Below are positions 46,931-56,194 of a DNA stretch of 64,000 nt, piece by piece. The notes below the pieces were generated by a model that saw nothing but the letters and a program-made list of their open reading frames with translations, was not told the DNA's origin and did not search any database. Each line of letters starts with the position of its first letter. Position 1 is the first letter of the stretch. Made by a program: the position numbers and the translations under genes. This stretch comes from an uncultured Bacteroidota bacterium (GTDB taxonomy: Bacteria > Bacteroidota > Bacteroidia > Flavobacteriales > Flavobacteriaceae). The stretch covers positions 30,106 through 94,105 of the forward strand of contig CAIMMM010000127.1 in assembly GCA_903842575.1 (NCBI GenBank), in the 5' to 3' direction.

Positions 46931-48522
46931 TACTGAGGTTGATGCGCAGGTTTTAATAAGTCATTAACGTTTTTTACAGGATTAAAAGTAACCAAAGGAA
47001 CCTCAACAAAAACAGTTATCCATTTTGCCATGGCCCCATTCCAAAGTCCGGGAAGTTCATATCCTTTTAAATCTTTTCCTTTATTATTTTTATGAACAAT
47101 AAAGCCTGTACTATGATCTATGAACTCTATCAGATTAAACTTTTCTCTACGATAATTTTTAATGCCACATACCAAATCTACTGGGTTAAAATGGGTTGCG
47201 TTTGCTAAAATTTTCGCTTGTTCAGGGTTGTTAATATCAACCTGTGAACTTTCAACAATTTGTAAAGAAACATTTCCTTTGGTGCTTTTTATCCAGAAAG
47301 GACCACCACCAGGTTCCCCTTCATTTTTAACCATACCACAAATACGAATAGGCCGATTTAATTTGTTTTTTATACAATCAATTTTGTTAGCCAAAGTATA
47401 TTCGTTGAAATTATCTGTAACACCAATATTCAATTTTTTCTGCATGAAATTGGTAATTAATTCGATGTTTTTTTCATCCACGCGCTGGCTATCAATATCC
47501 TTTAAAATTTGAAAAATTTCTTGTTGCAAATCCAATAAAATTCCAGCCAACCCCTTTTTATAAAACGTAGTCTCTTCAATATGATTTTGGATAACATTAT
47601 CAATATTTTTAATAAAAATTATATCCGCATCTAGCATATTTAAATTATGAATCAATGCTCCGTGCCCTCCTGGGCGAAAAACCAATTGTCCGTTTTCATT
47701 ACGAAAAGGCGCATTATTTATTGTAACCGCTATTGTATCGCTGCTTTTGTCTTGATATGAATAACTTATATGGAGTGTCGTTCCTGATTTTTTTTCTACT
47801 TTTCCCTTTACTTCATCAATAATTTCATTGAATAATTTTTCATGGCTTTCAGAAACCGTAAAATGCAAATGTGAAACCGCATTAGACGCTGCATAAAAAG
47901 CACATTCATTCAAATGCTCTTCTATAGGAGTTGCGATATGGGTGGAATATTTATGGAAATCCAAAGCGCCTTTTGGCATATTAGCAAAATCAAAATGGTT
48001 CGAATCTAGCATCAATTTTATAAAATGATAGCTTTTTTCATGACCTTCAAGTGAGTAATAATTAGCTAATTGCTGTTTTAATTTAGCTTTTACAACTTCA
48101 TAAAACGGAAATTTTTCAATTCCAGCCAAAAAAACGGGAAGGTTTTTATCTTTTTTTCTGTTAATGTAGGCGTTTATCGTTTCGTTTTCATGATCAAATT
48201 CCATTAAGAATTCACTTAAAAACTTAAACATTCTAGAAGCCGCTCCCGAAGCCGGGACAAATTTTTTAAGTTTTAAATTTGATTTTTCTTTATCAAAGAG
48301 AGAGGCATAATTTTGTATTTCTTCTAATGTTAATTTTACAATTCCATCGTCAACTGTTGCTGGTTTGTCTAAACAAATTTTTGGAATTCCCAATTCATAC
48401 AAAAACAACTCCCCTTCAATTTTATCCAAGGAAATACCATGCGCTTTGATTTGCTCAAAGTCGGAATCTGTTAGTCCGTATTTAGTTGTTAAACTCTTTT
48501 TTGTTGTAAAATCTTCTTCCAT
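46930..48522 (-). CDS. DUF4301 family protein with UDPGP-like nucleotidyltransferase motifs
   Basis: FVPASGAASRMFK; RPGGHGALIHNLNMLDADIIFIKNIDNV; EGEPGGGPFWIKS. Confidence 0.75.
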   Translation of the reverse strand: MEEDFTTKKSLTTKYGLTDSDFEQIKAHGISLDKIEGELFLYELGIPKICLDKPATVDDGIVKLTLEEIQNYASLFDKEKSNLKLKKFVPASGAASRMFKFLSEFLMEFDHENETINAYINRKKDKNLPVFLAGIEKFPFYEVVKAKLKQQLANYYSLEGHEKSYHFIKLMLDSNHFDFANMPKGALDFHKYSTHIATPIEEHLNECAFYAASNAVSHLHFTVSESHEKLFNEIIDEVKGKVEKKSGTTLHISYSYQDKSSDTIAVTINNAPFRNENGQLVFRPGGHGALIHNLNMLDADIIFIKNIDNVIQNHIEETTFYKKGLAGILLDLQQEIFQILKDIDSQRVDEKNIELITNFMQKKLNIGVTDNFNEYTLANKIDCIKNKLNRPIRICGMVKNEGEPGGGPFWIKSTKGNVSLQIVESSQVDINNPEQAKILANATHFNPVDLVCGIKNYRREKFNLIEFIDHSTGFIVHKNNKGKDLKGYELPGLWNGAMAKWITVFVEVPLVTFNPVKNVNDLLKPAHQPQ

Positions 48523-49106
48523 TCTAAATAGCCAAAAATGGCAATAATTGTAAATATAAAATATTGGATGCTAGTGAATGAATAGCCTTTATAAAAATAC
48601 AATGGAATTGAAATGATATCGCCAATAATCCATAAAATCCAATTCTCCATTTTCCTTTTTGCCATCAACCACATTCCAACAAAGAAAATTCCCGTGACTA
48701 GTGTATCAACATAAGAAGTCCAATGGGTAAATTTATTAAAAAAAGTATAAACGACAACAACAAATAGGATGGTTAATATAAAAATAATGATTGCCTGCTT
48801 TTTTTCGGCTGTTGTCATTTTGGAAATTGGAAAAACCACAACATCATCTTGTTTTCTAGTCCAATGATACCAACCGTAAATACTCATCACTACATAATAA
48901 AAATTAATCATCATGTCGCCAAGATAGGACCATTTCCAAAACAAATACACATATATTGCCGTATTGATTATACCGGTAGGGAATACCCAAATATTATCTT
49001 TTTTGGCAAACCAAACACTCAATAATCCAAAAATTATAGCACTGATTTCCAAGACTATTTCTTGTATGGGAAAGTTTTTATATTGTTCAAAAATAAAATC
49101 AAACAT
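48489..49106 (-). CDS. PnuC-family vitamin/nucleoside transporter
   Basis: WVFPTGIINTAIYVYLFWKWSYLGDMMINFYYVVMSIYGWYHW; PnuC-like topology. Confidence 0.85.
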   Translation of the reverse strand: MFDFIFEQYKNFPIQEIVLEISAIIFGLLSVWFAKKDNIWVFPTGIINTAIYVYLFWKWSYLGDMMINFYYVVMSIYGWYHWTRKQDDVVVFPISKMTTAEKKQAIIIFILTILFVVVVYTFFNKFTHWTSYVDTLVTGIFFVGMWLMAKRKMENWILWIIGDIISIPLYFYKGYSFTSIQYFIFTIIAIFGYLEWKKILQQKRV

Positions 49107-49819
49107 TAGTCAAAAAAGTTTAGATCGTTCTCGAAAGCGGTTCCAATAACTACCATATCTGCTCCAGCTTTGAATGCGTCATCAATTTCAGTTTTAGAAC
49201 GAATGCCTCCTCCAACGATTAATGGAATAGAAATATTTTCGGAAACTCTTTTTATCATTTCTAAAGGAACTGCATTTTGCGCGCCACTTCCCGCTTCGAG
49301 ATAGATTAATTTATTACCCATAAATTCCCCTGCTTTGGAGGTTTGAGCTACATATTCTGAATTATTTCTTGGCAACGGCTTAGTTTTACTTACTCTTTCC
49401 ACTGCGGTTTTGCCTCCGCTTTCTATTAAAATATAGCCCGTAGAGATGATTTCTAAATTGGTTTTTTCTAATATTGGAATTGCTTGAATTTGATATTCCA
49501 CCAAATAATCTGGGTTGCGTCCCGAAAGTAATATAAGAAATAAAATCCCGTCAGCTTCCGAAGAAATTTGGGATGGATTTCCCGGGAAAAGCAAAATAGG
49601 CAAGGCTGTTTTTTGTTTTAATTGAATAATCAATTCACCTAAGTTATTCCCTTCAAACGAACTTCCTCCAACAAAAATATGCGTTGCCGACGATTGATTG
49701 ATTTTAAAAATCAAATTATCAAGTTGCTCCCAAATAATTTTATCAGGGTCTAACAAGATGGCTAATAATTTTTGATTATTGGACTTGGCGTTTACTATTT
49801 GATGGTAGTTGTTTTTCAT
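49106..49819 (-). CDS. Geranylgeranylglyceryl/heptaprenylglyceryl phosphate synthase family
   Basis: AILLDPDKI, FVGGSSF, PILLFPGNPSQIS, YLEAGSG, IPLIVGGGIRS. Confidence 0.9.
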   Translation of the reverse strand: MKNNYHQIVNAKSNNQKLLAILLDPDKIIWEQLDNLIFKINQSSATHIFVGGSSFEGNNLGELIIQLKQKTALPILLFPGNPSQISSEADGILFLILLSGRNPDYLVEYQIQAIPILEKTNLEIISTGYILIESGGKTAVERVSKTKPLPRNNSEYVAQTSKAGEFMGNKLIYLEAGSGAQNAVPLEMIKRVSENISIPLIVGGGIRSKTEIDDAFKAGADMVVIGTAFENDLNFFD

Positions 49820-50448
49820 TTTTCAAAAACCCAAACCACGGTATAATTTTCAATTTCTTCAAACTGTACTTCAAACGTTACTTTCAAGTTGTTGAAATGT
49901 AGTAATGCACCCGTTTTTTTATCCGTAATTTCAAAAGGCGCAACAAAGATATGATCTTTGAAACTAATGCCTACTTCATTTCTAACCTTGAAAACCGCTT
50001 CTTTAATGCCCCAAATTACAGTCAATTTTGAAATATAATCTGTTTTATTTTCTTTTGTTAAATAAACAAATTCTTCTTCGGCAAATTTATGAGCGATGAT
50101 TTCTATCTTTTCTCTTCGCATTTCCAAATCAATACCAACATTTCGATTACTTATAATAATTACCGAAAAGCCATGGGAATGCGAAATAGATATATGCGTT
50201 CCATTGTGCAAATGGGGTTTGCCAAATTCGTCATAATATAAATCAAAATCCGAGAATCCTGCTACGTTAAGCAATTTTCTGACACTTAAAAACCCTTTTT
50301 GATGACTTTCGGATTTCATGTTTTCTAAACGAGCCAAGGAAACATCTTTTAGAGCAAGTTCCCTAAAAAGTTCATCAAAAGATTCAGTTATTTTCCAAAC
50401 AAAAATTTGAGTTTGTTGGTCTAAAGAAATGGTTTTATATAGCGGCAT
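49816..50448 (-). CDS. 4'-phosphopantetheinyl transferase superfamily protein
   Basis: ISISHSHGFSVIII, VGIDLEM, WGIKEAVFK. Confidence 0.9.
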   Translation of the reverse strand: MPLYKTISLDQQTQIFVWKITESFDELFRELALKDVSLARLENMKSESHQKGFLSVRKLLNVAGFSDFDLYYDEFGKPHLHNGTHISISHSHGFSVIIISNRNVGIDLEMRREKIEIIAHKFAEEEFVYLTKENKTDYISKLTVIWGIKEAVFKVRNEVGISFKDHIFVAPFEITDKKTGALLHFNNLKVTFEVQFEEIENYTVVWVFEK

Positions 50449-50521
50449 TATTGAATTTAGAATTATCTATTTGTTTTTCAGAAAATTAGACGCTTAAACA
50501 AATCACAAAATAACAGAAATC

Positions 50522-50554
50522 TTTGAAAATATAAAAAGATATTTCGTAATTTTG
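50522..50554 (+). promoter_or_regulatory. ahcY promoter
   Basis: TTTG-N21-TAATTTTG. Confidence 0.55.
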
Positions 50555-50587
50555 CGCCACAATTTAAAAAACAAATATACATAATAG

Positions 50588-51904
50588 ATGAGTACACAAA
50601 CATTACCTTATGTAGCTTTTAAAGTGAAAGATATTTCACTTGCAGCTTGGGGAAGAAAAGAAATTGAATTGGCTGAAGCAGAAATGCCAGGTTTAATGGC
50701 TCTTAGAGCAGAATACAAAAACGAACAACCTTTAAAAGGCGCTCGTATTGCAGGATGTTTACACATGACTATTCAAACTGCGGTCTTAATTGAAACTTTA
50801 ATTGCTTTGGGCGCGGAAGTTACTTGGTCCTCTTGTAACATTTTCTCTACTCAAGATCAAGCTGCTGCTGCAATTGCTGCTGCAGGAATTCAAGTTTATG
50901 CTTGGAAAGGTTTGAATGAGCCTGATTTTGATTGGTGTATCGAACAAACACTTTTCTTTGGCGAAGACAGAAAGCCATTAAACATGATTTTGGATGATGG
51001 TGGCGATTTAACGAATATGGTTATTGACCGTTACCCAGAATTGGTTGCTGGAATTAAAGGTTTGAGCGAAGAGACTACAACTGGAGTTCACCGTTTATAC
51101 GAAAGAGTAAAAGCTGGAACATTACCAATGCCAGCTATAAACGTAAATGACTCGGTTACTAAATCGAAATTTGATAACAAATACGGTTGTAAAGAATCGG
51201 CTGTTGATGCTGTTCGTAGAGCAACTGACATTATGTTGGCTGGAAAAAGAGTAATCGTTTGTGGTTATGGTGATGTTGGAAAAGGAACGGCTGCTTCTTT
51301 TAGAGGCGCAGGTTCAATTGTAACCGTTACCGAAATTGATCCAATTTGTGCGCTTCAAGCGGCTATGGACGGTTTTGAAGTTAAAAAATTAAACACTGTT
51401 GTTAAAACTGCCGATATTATTATAACCACTACTGGCAACAAAGACATCGTTTTGGGTTCTCATTTTGAACAAATGAAAGACAAAACTATCGTTTGTAACA
51501 TTGGTCACTTTGATAATGAAATTGACATGGCTTGGTTGAACAAAAACCACGGTGCGTCAAAAATCGAAATCAAACCGCAAGTTGACAAATATACAATTGC
51601 CGGAAAAGACATTCTTATCTTGGCTGAAGGTCGTTTAGTAAATCTTGGTTGTGCTACAGGACATCCAAGTTTTGTAATGAGTAATTCATTCACCAACCAA
51701 ACTTTAGCTCAAATTGAATTGTGGAAAAACAGTGCTGCTTATAACAATGACGTTTATATGTTGCCAAAACATTTAGATGAAAAAGTGGCAATGTTACATC
51801 TTGCTAAATTAGGAGTTGAATTGGAAACGTTACGTGCAGACCAAGCAGAATATATTGGTGTTGGCGTTGACGGACCATTTAAACCGGAATATTATAGATA
51901 CTAA
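50588..51904 (+). CDS. ahcY: Adenosylhomocysteinase
   Basis: [35 protein letters not shown]-terminal FKPEYYRY. Confidence 0.97.
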   Translation: MSTQTLPYVAFKVKDISLAAWGRKEIELAEAEMPGLMALRAEYKNEQPLKGARIAGCLHMTIQTAVLIETLIALGAEVTWSSCNIFSTQDQAAAAIAAAGIQVYAWKGLNEPDFDWCIEQTLFFGEDRKPLNMILDDGGDLTNMVIDRYPELVAGIKGLSEETTTGVHRLYERVKAGTLPMPAINVNDSVTKSKFDNKYGCKESAVDAVRRATDIMLAGKRVIVCGYGDVGKGTAASFRGAGSIVTVTEIDPICALQAAMDGFEVKKLNTVVKTADIIITTTGNKDIVLGSHFEQMKDKTIVCNIGHFDNEIDMAWLNKNHGASKIEIKPQVDKYTIAGKDILILAEGRLVNLGCATGHPSFVMSNSFTNQTLAQIELWKNSAAYNNDVYMLPKHLDEKVAMLHLAKLGVELETLRADQAEYIGVGVDGPFKPEYYRY

Positions 51905-51941
51905 TCGACACTTCTTAGAAAGTTAGATTTTTTGATAATTA

Positions 51942-51976
51942 GAAACCCTTACAGAAAAGTGAGGGTTTTATTTTTA
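51942..51976 (+). terminator. Terminator after ahcY
   Basis: aaaccctt...gagggttttattttt. Confidence 0.65.
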
Positions 51977-52130
51977 TAAAATCTTATTTCTGTCCTATTT
52001 TTTTACATATTTTTAGCATGGAATTAAACCATGTAGTCATACTATTCAAATAAAGAAACAAATGTACGTTGGGAATTTGCCGAAAAGCCAACAAAACTCA
52101 GGAGTAGGCAAAACATAACCTTATATAAAA

Positions 52131-52505
52131 ATGAAAAAAAAATTCTTATTTCTTTTTTTAACTTTTTGCCCCATTTTATTCTTAAGCTGTAGCAATGATG
52201 GTAATTCAAATACTTATCCTGAAAGTACTGTGGGAACTGTATGGTACCGACAAGAAACTGCCAATCAATCAGGACAAGTTGTTATTATAGATTTCCATTT
52301 AACTTTTGAAACCTCAACCACGGGAAATTTAGAAGCTGAAACTTCTGTGGCTGGAACTAATATTTCTCAACATTATAATTTCACATATACTTATTCAAAC
52401 GGAAACGGAGTTGCAAATTTTGAGGACAATAATATTGGAACACAAAATTTTACTATTAATGGCAATAGGTTAAAATTAGATGGTGAAGTATTGGTGAAAT
52501 TATAA
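52131..52505 (+). CDS. Hypothetical lipoprotein
   Basis: Lipobox FLSC; small beta-rich exported protein. Confidence 0.6.
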   Translation: MKKKFLFLFLTFCPILFLSCSNDGNSNTYPESTVGTVWYRQETANQSGQVVIIDFHLTFETSTTGNLEAETSVAGTNISQHYNFTYTYSNGNGVANFEDNNIGTQNFTINGNRLKLDGEVLVKL

Positions 52506-52588
52506 ACCAAATACAACTGTGATAAAAATACATACAAAGAATTTGGAAGCCTACTTTTACTAAAATAAAGCTAAAAATTTACACAACA

Positions 52589-52620
52589 AAAAACCCAATT
52601 CTTTCAAATTGGGTTTTTTA
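52589..52620. terminator. Bidirectional terminator aaaaacccaattctttcaaattgggtttttta
   Basis: Convergent intergenic hairpin. Confidence 0.75.
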
Positions 52621-52656
52621 ATAATATATAGTTAATCACATCTCTAAGGCACATAA

Positions 52657-55017
52657 CTATTCCTTCACAAACTTAATGTTTGCCATTCCTTTATCCGTAT
52701 TCACTTTTATAAAATAAGTCCCAGTTTTTAAGCCTGAAACATCAATAGCCGAAACCACTTCAGTATTAGTAATCGCCAACACAATCTGCCCAAGCACGTT
52801 ATAAATATTAATAGAATTTAATCCTATTGTAGCTTTAGTTTCAATATTCAAAATACTTTGTGCGGGATTTGGATACACGCTGAAAAAAGTACTGAAATCA
52901 AAATCTTGTGTTATCAATGCGGCAATGGTTGTTGTGGCAGTATTAGTAACAATCGGAGCATTATAATCAAAATAAATATTGGCACTGTTGCTGAATGTGT
53001 TTCCAAGAATCAGTGTTGGTTTTGTTTTTATTTTAAAAGCCACATAGCCGTCATTAATTCCCGTTGTAAAAGGAAGATCGATGTTTTCAAAAATGAATTC
53101 CACTTGATTCGTGTTCGTAATTCTCGTCTCAAACGAATGGCTTCCTGTTATCGGTATTAAAGAACTCACATCAAATTTATTGGTGTCAATCATATCTTTG
53201 ACTACTACATTTTGTGCGTTTGCTGTACCATCGTTTTCAAAACGAATCATGTAATGAACGTATTGCCCAACGGCATCGGGTGTTATGGTTGACCCTTCTA
53301 TACAGGTTTTATCATTAGGGTCTAATGAATTTACGACAATTTGTTTTAATAAACTTGTATTGTCAAATGGTATTTCATCACCAGATATAGGAGTAATAAC
53401 AGCTACATAATTTAATTGATATCCAGCATTTACTGGTGGAGTATCTGTTGGGGAGTTTACATGTAGGGTTAAATTTATAGTTCTAGTTTCAAAAGGTTGA
53501 AGAGTACTATAATCCCAGCTCAAGGTGTTTGTAGCTTGATTAGTTATAGCCGGTATTGCCGAAACCAAATTGGATGCCGAACCGTCAAAAGTCAAGGCTA
53601 TATTGCCCGATTGCGTGGTATTCCCTTTGTTTTTATATATGATTTTATAAATAGCATTAAAACCTGGCCTTGGTCTTAGAATTGGCAATATCACAACTTC
53701 TAAATCATTGTGAATGCCGTTGGGCACAATACAAAAGTTTTGAATATATGGACTATTTTGTTCAGGAAAAGTTACTGAAGTCGTTGCGGGAGAAATGCTG
53801 AAATAGGCTGGGTTTTCAAGTAAAGGATTTAAAATTAAAGTTCCAATACCTACTGGAATTGAGTAATTACCTGTTGTATTCTGAATTATATATTGACTAA
53901 TACTTCCAAAGGTCATAAAATATTTCATGTATGGGTAAATACCATCATTGCTATCACAACCGTTATTGTTAGCATCCCAAGTGTTTTGCCCCTGAATAGT
54001 ATAATAAACCCCTCCTGGATTAAAAAAGCAATAGGAATTTACAGTGCAATTAATGTAACCGTATTGATTTACTTTATTTTCAATGGATGTAATTTGATTT
54101 GCATCACAACAAATAAATTCTAGATTAGGATTGTATTCAAAACTAATTGGAAATTCAATTTTTCCATTTTTAATAAATAATCTAGTAAGTTGATTTTGGT
54201 TGCAATTCAATTCCTGAAGGGCAATACATTCTTTAAAATCTAATACTGTTAATTGATTTTGTTGGCAATATATTTTGTTGAGTTTAGTACATCCTGTAAC
54301 ATTTAATGAAGTTAAATGATTCGTTTGGCATTCTAAGGATTGGATATTAATACAACTAGAAACATTTAACGTAGAGATAAAATTATTACTACACAATATT
54401 TGTAAAAGACTTGTACAACCGCCAACATTTAAAGTATATAACCACCCGTCTCTACACCATAAATTTTTAAGATTAGTTAACCCTTGAACATTTAAAGAGT
54501 TCATATTATTGTTATCACAATAAAAAGTTTCAAGATTTGTTAACCCTTGTACATTTAGATTCGTAATATTGTTATTGCCACAATTAAAATAGGTTAAGTT
54601 GCTCAACCCCTGTACATTTATCGACGTGATTTGATTGCCATAACATCTCAAATCTAACATGTTGTTTAATCCAAATACATTTAAAGCTGTTATCTGATTG
54701 CTTTCACAATATAAAAATTGAAGATTGGTAAAACTTAATATCCCTTCCATAGAGGTGATGACAGGATTGGTATTATTTACATTGTTTATATTTAAGTAAC
54801 TTACTTGTTCTGCTTCACTTTGTTGAATTTCCCCATCATTATCAGCATCTATTTTAAAATAGGATGATGCTAAATTTTTAGCAATAGTATTGCTTGAGCT
54901 AGCTGCCAACAATTTTGCCTTAAAATTCGCATCAGGTATATTTACAATCTGAGCATTGAGACTACCCAAAGCAAAAAAGGAGCTGATGATTATCAAAAAG
55001 GAACTTAAATTTTTCAT
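52657..55017 (-). CDS. T9SS-secreted leucine-rich-repeat protein with conserved Cys in repeats
   Basis: About 10 repeats of about 21 aa (LNVQGLTNLETFYCDNNNMNS); C-terminal FSVYPNPAQSILNIETKA..LKTGTYFIKVNTDKGMANIKFVKE. Confidence 0.88.
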   Translation of the reverse strand: MKNLSSFLIIISSFFALGSLNAQIVNIPDANFKAKLLAASSSNTIAKNLASSYFKIDADNDGEIQQSEAEQVSYLNINNVNNTNPVITSMEGILSFTNLQFLYCESNQITALNVFGLNNMLDLRCYGNQITSINVQGLSNLTYFNCGNNNITNLNVQGLTNLETFYCDNNNMNSLNVQGLTNLKNLWCRDGWLYTLNVGGCTSLLQILCSNNFISTLNVSSCINIQSLECQTNHLTSLNVTGCTKLNKIYCQQNQLTVLDFKECIALQELNCNQNQLTRLFIKNGKIEFPISFEYNPNLEFICCDANQITSIENKVNQYGYINCTVNSYCFFNPGGVYYTIQGQNTWDANNNGCDSNDGIYPYMKYFMTFGSISQYIIQNTTGNYSIPVGIGTLILNPLLENPAYFSISPATTSVTFPEQNSPYIQNFCIVPNGIHNDLEVVILPILRPRPGFNAIYKIIYKNKGNTTQSGNIALTFDGSASNLVSAIPAITNQATNTLSWDYSTLQPFETRTINLTLHVNSPTDTPPVNAGYQLNYVAVITPISGDEIPFDNTSLLKQIVVNSLDPNDKTCIEGSTITPDAVGQYVHYMIRFENDGTANAQNVVVKDMIDTNKFDVSSLIPITGSHSFETRITNTNQVEFIFENIDLPFTTGINDGYVAFKIKTKPTLILGNTFSNSANIYFDYNAPIVTNTATTTIAALITQDFDFSTFFSVYPNPAQSILNIETKATIGLNSINIYNVLGQIVLAITNTEVVSAIDVSGLKTGTYFIKVNTDKGMANIKFVKE

Positions 55018-55211
55018 CTTAAATCATTTAAGTGTAAATATAATTTATAAAACAATAAAAAAAAGATTTTTTCTATCCAGAAAACAAAACTTTTAACAAA
55101 ACTATCTGGAAAGCTTATAAAAATAATTATTTCAATTTTAAGTTACAACTAGAGACTAATTGGCGCTCCACCCAAGGGGAACGGACAGCAGTCTATTCGT
55201 AACTAAAAACA

Positions 55212-55243
55212 AGAAACCCACTTCTTTCGAAAATGGGTTTTAA
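55212..55243 (-). terminator. Terminator downstream of rplU-rpmA
   Basis: aaacccacttctttcgaaaatgggtttt. Confidence 0.6.
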
Positions 55244-55264
55244 TATTGTAAAGAAATTGAATCC

Positions 55265-55525
55265 TTATGCTTCAAACGGAAGTATAGAAACATAAGATTT
55301 GTTTTCTCCTTTTTTCTGGAACTTAACCACTCCATCAACTCTAGCATGTAAAGTATGATCTTTACCCATGTAAACGTTTTCACCTGGATTGTGTTTTGAA
55401 CCTCTTTGTCTTACGATGATGTTCCCAGCAATAGCAGCTTGACCTCCATAAATCTTAACGCCTAAACGTTTTGATTCTGATTCTCTACCATTCTTAGAAC
55501 TACCGACACCTTTCTTGTGAGCCAT
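55265..55525 (-). CDS. rpmA: 50S ribosomal protein L27
   Basis: [29 protein letters not shown]. Confidence 0.97.
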   Translation of the reverse strand: MAHKKGVGSSKNGRESESKRLGVKIYGGQAAIAGNIIVRQRGSKHNPGENVYMGKDHTLHARVDGVVKFQKKGENKSYVSILPFEA

Positions 55526-55548
55526 GACGTATAAGTTTTATATTGTTA

Positions 55549-55980
55549 TTATTCTTGTGTATCTTCTTTTTTAGCCTTTGGCGCTTTTTTCACTTTTGGC
55601 GCTTCAACCTCAACGGCCGGCGCTTCAACTTCAACTACTGCTTTTTTTGGCGCTGCTTTTTTAGCTCCTGTTGCAGATATACCTTCTATTACAATTTGAG
55701 TAAGATACTGTCTGTGACCGTTTCTCTTTTTGTAACCTTTTCTTCTTTTCTTTTTGAAAACGATTACTTTATCTCCTTTTAAGTGTTGTAACACTTTGGC
55801 TACTACTGAAGCACCTTCTATAGCTGGGGCGCCTAAAGTTACATTTCCATTATCATCTAATAAAAGAACTTTATCAAAAGAAACTTTTGAACCTTCTTCA
55901 TTAGTCAAACGGTTAACATAAACCTTTAAGTCTTTGCTTACTTTAAATTGTTGCCCTGCTATCTCTACGATTGCGTACAT
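55549..55980 (-). CDS. rplU: 50S ribosomal protein L21 with Lys/Ala/Val C-terminal extension
   Basis: MYAIVEIAGQQFKV; KKRRKGYKKRNGHRQ; tail AAPKKAVVEVEAPAVEVEAPKVKKAPKAKKEDTQE. Confidence 0.95.
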   Translation of the reverse strand: MYAIVEIAGQQFKVSKDLKVYVNRLTNEEGSKVSFDKVLLLDDNGNVTLGAPAIEGASVVAKVLQHLKGDKVIVFKKKRRKGYKKRNGHRQYLTQIVIEGISATGAKKAAPKKAVVEVEAPAVEVEAPKVKKAPKAKKEDTQE

Positions 55981-56025
55981 AACAATGATGTTTAATTAAT
56001 TTTTTAATACCGACTTTTCGGGATG

Positions 56026-56055
56026 CAAATATATAACAATATATTACACCTGCAA
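56026..56055 (-). promoter_or_regulatory. rplU-rpmA promoter
   Basis: Minus strand TTG-N19-TATATTTG. Confidence 0.55.
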
Positions 56056-56194
56056 CTTCATTAGTAAAAAAATATTTATTAAAAATCAGTGGGTCATAAT
56101 ATTAAAAAATAGCAATAAAAAAAGTATTTTTGATGTAACAAATTTTAGGTTTGGCATACAAACTTTACAATCAACTAGAAAATTGAAATTTTTT

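Noticed and set aside
55142-55203. Integron attC site
   Set aside because: Terminal arms are GTTAC...GTAAC rather than RYYYAAC...GTTRRRY, and there is no integrase
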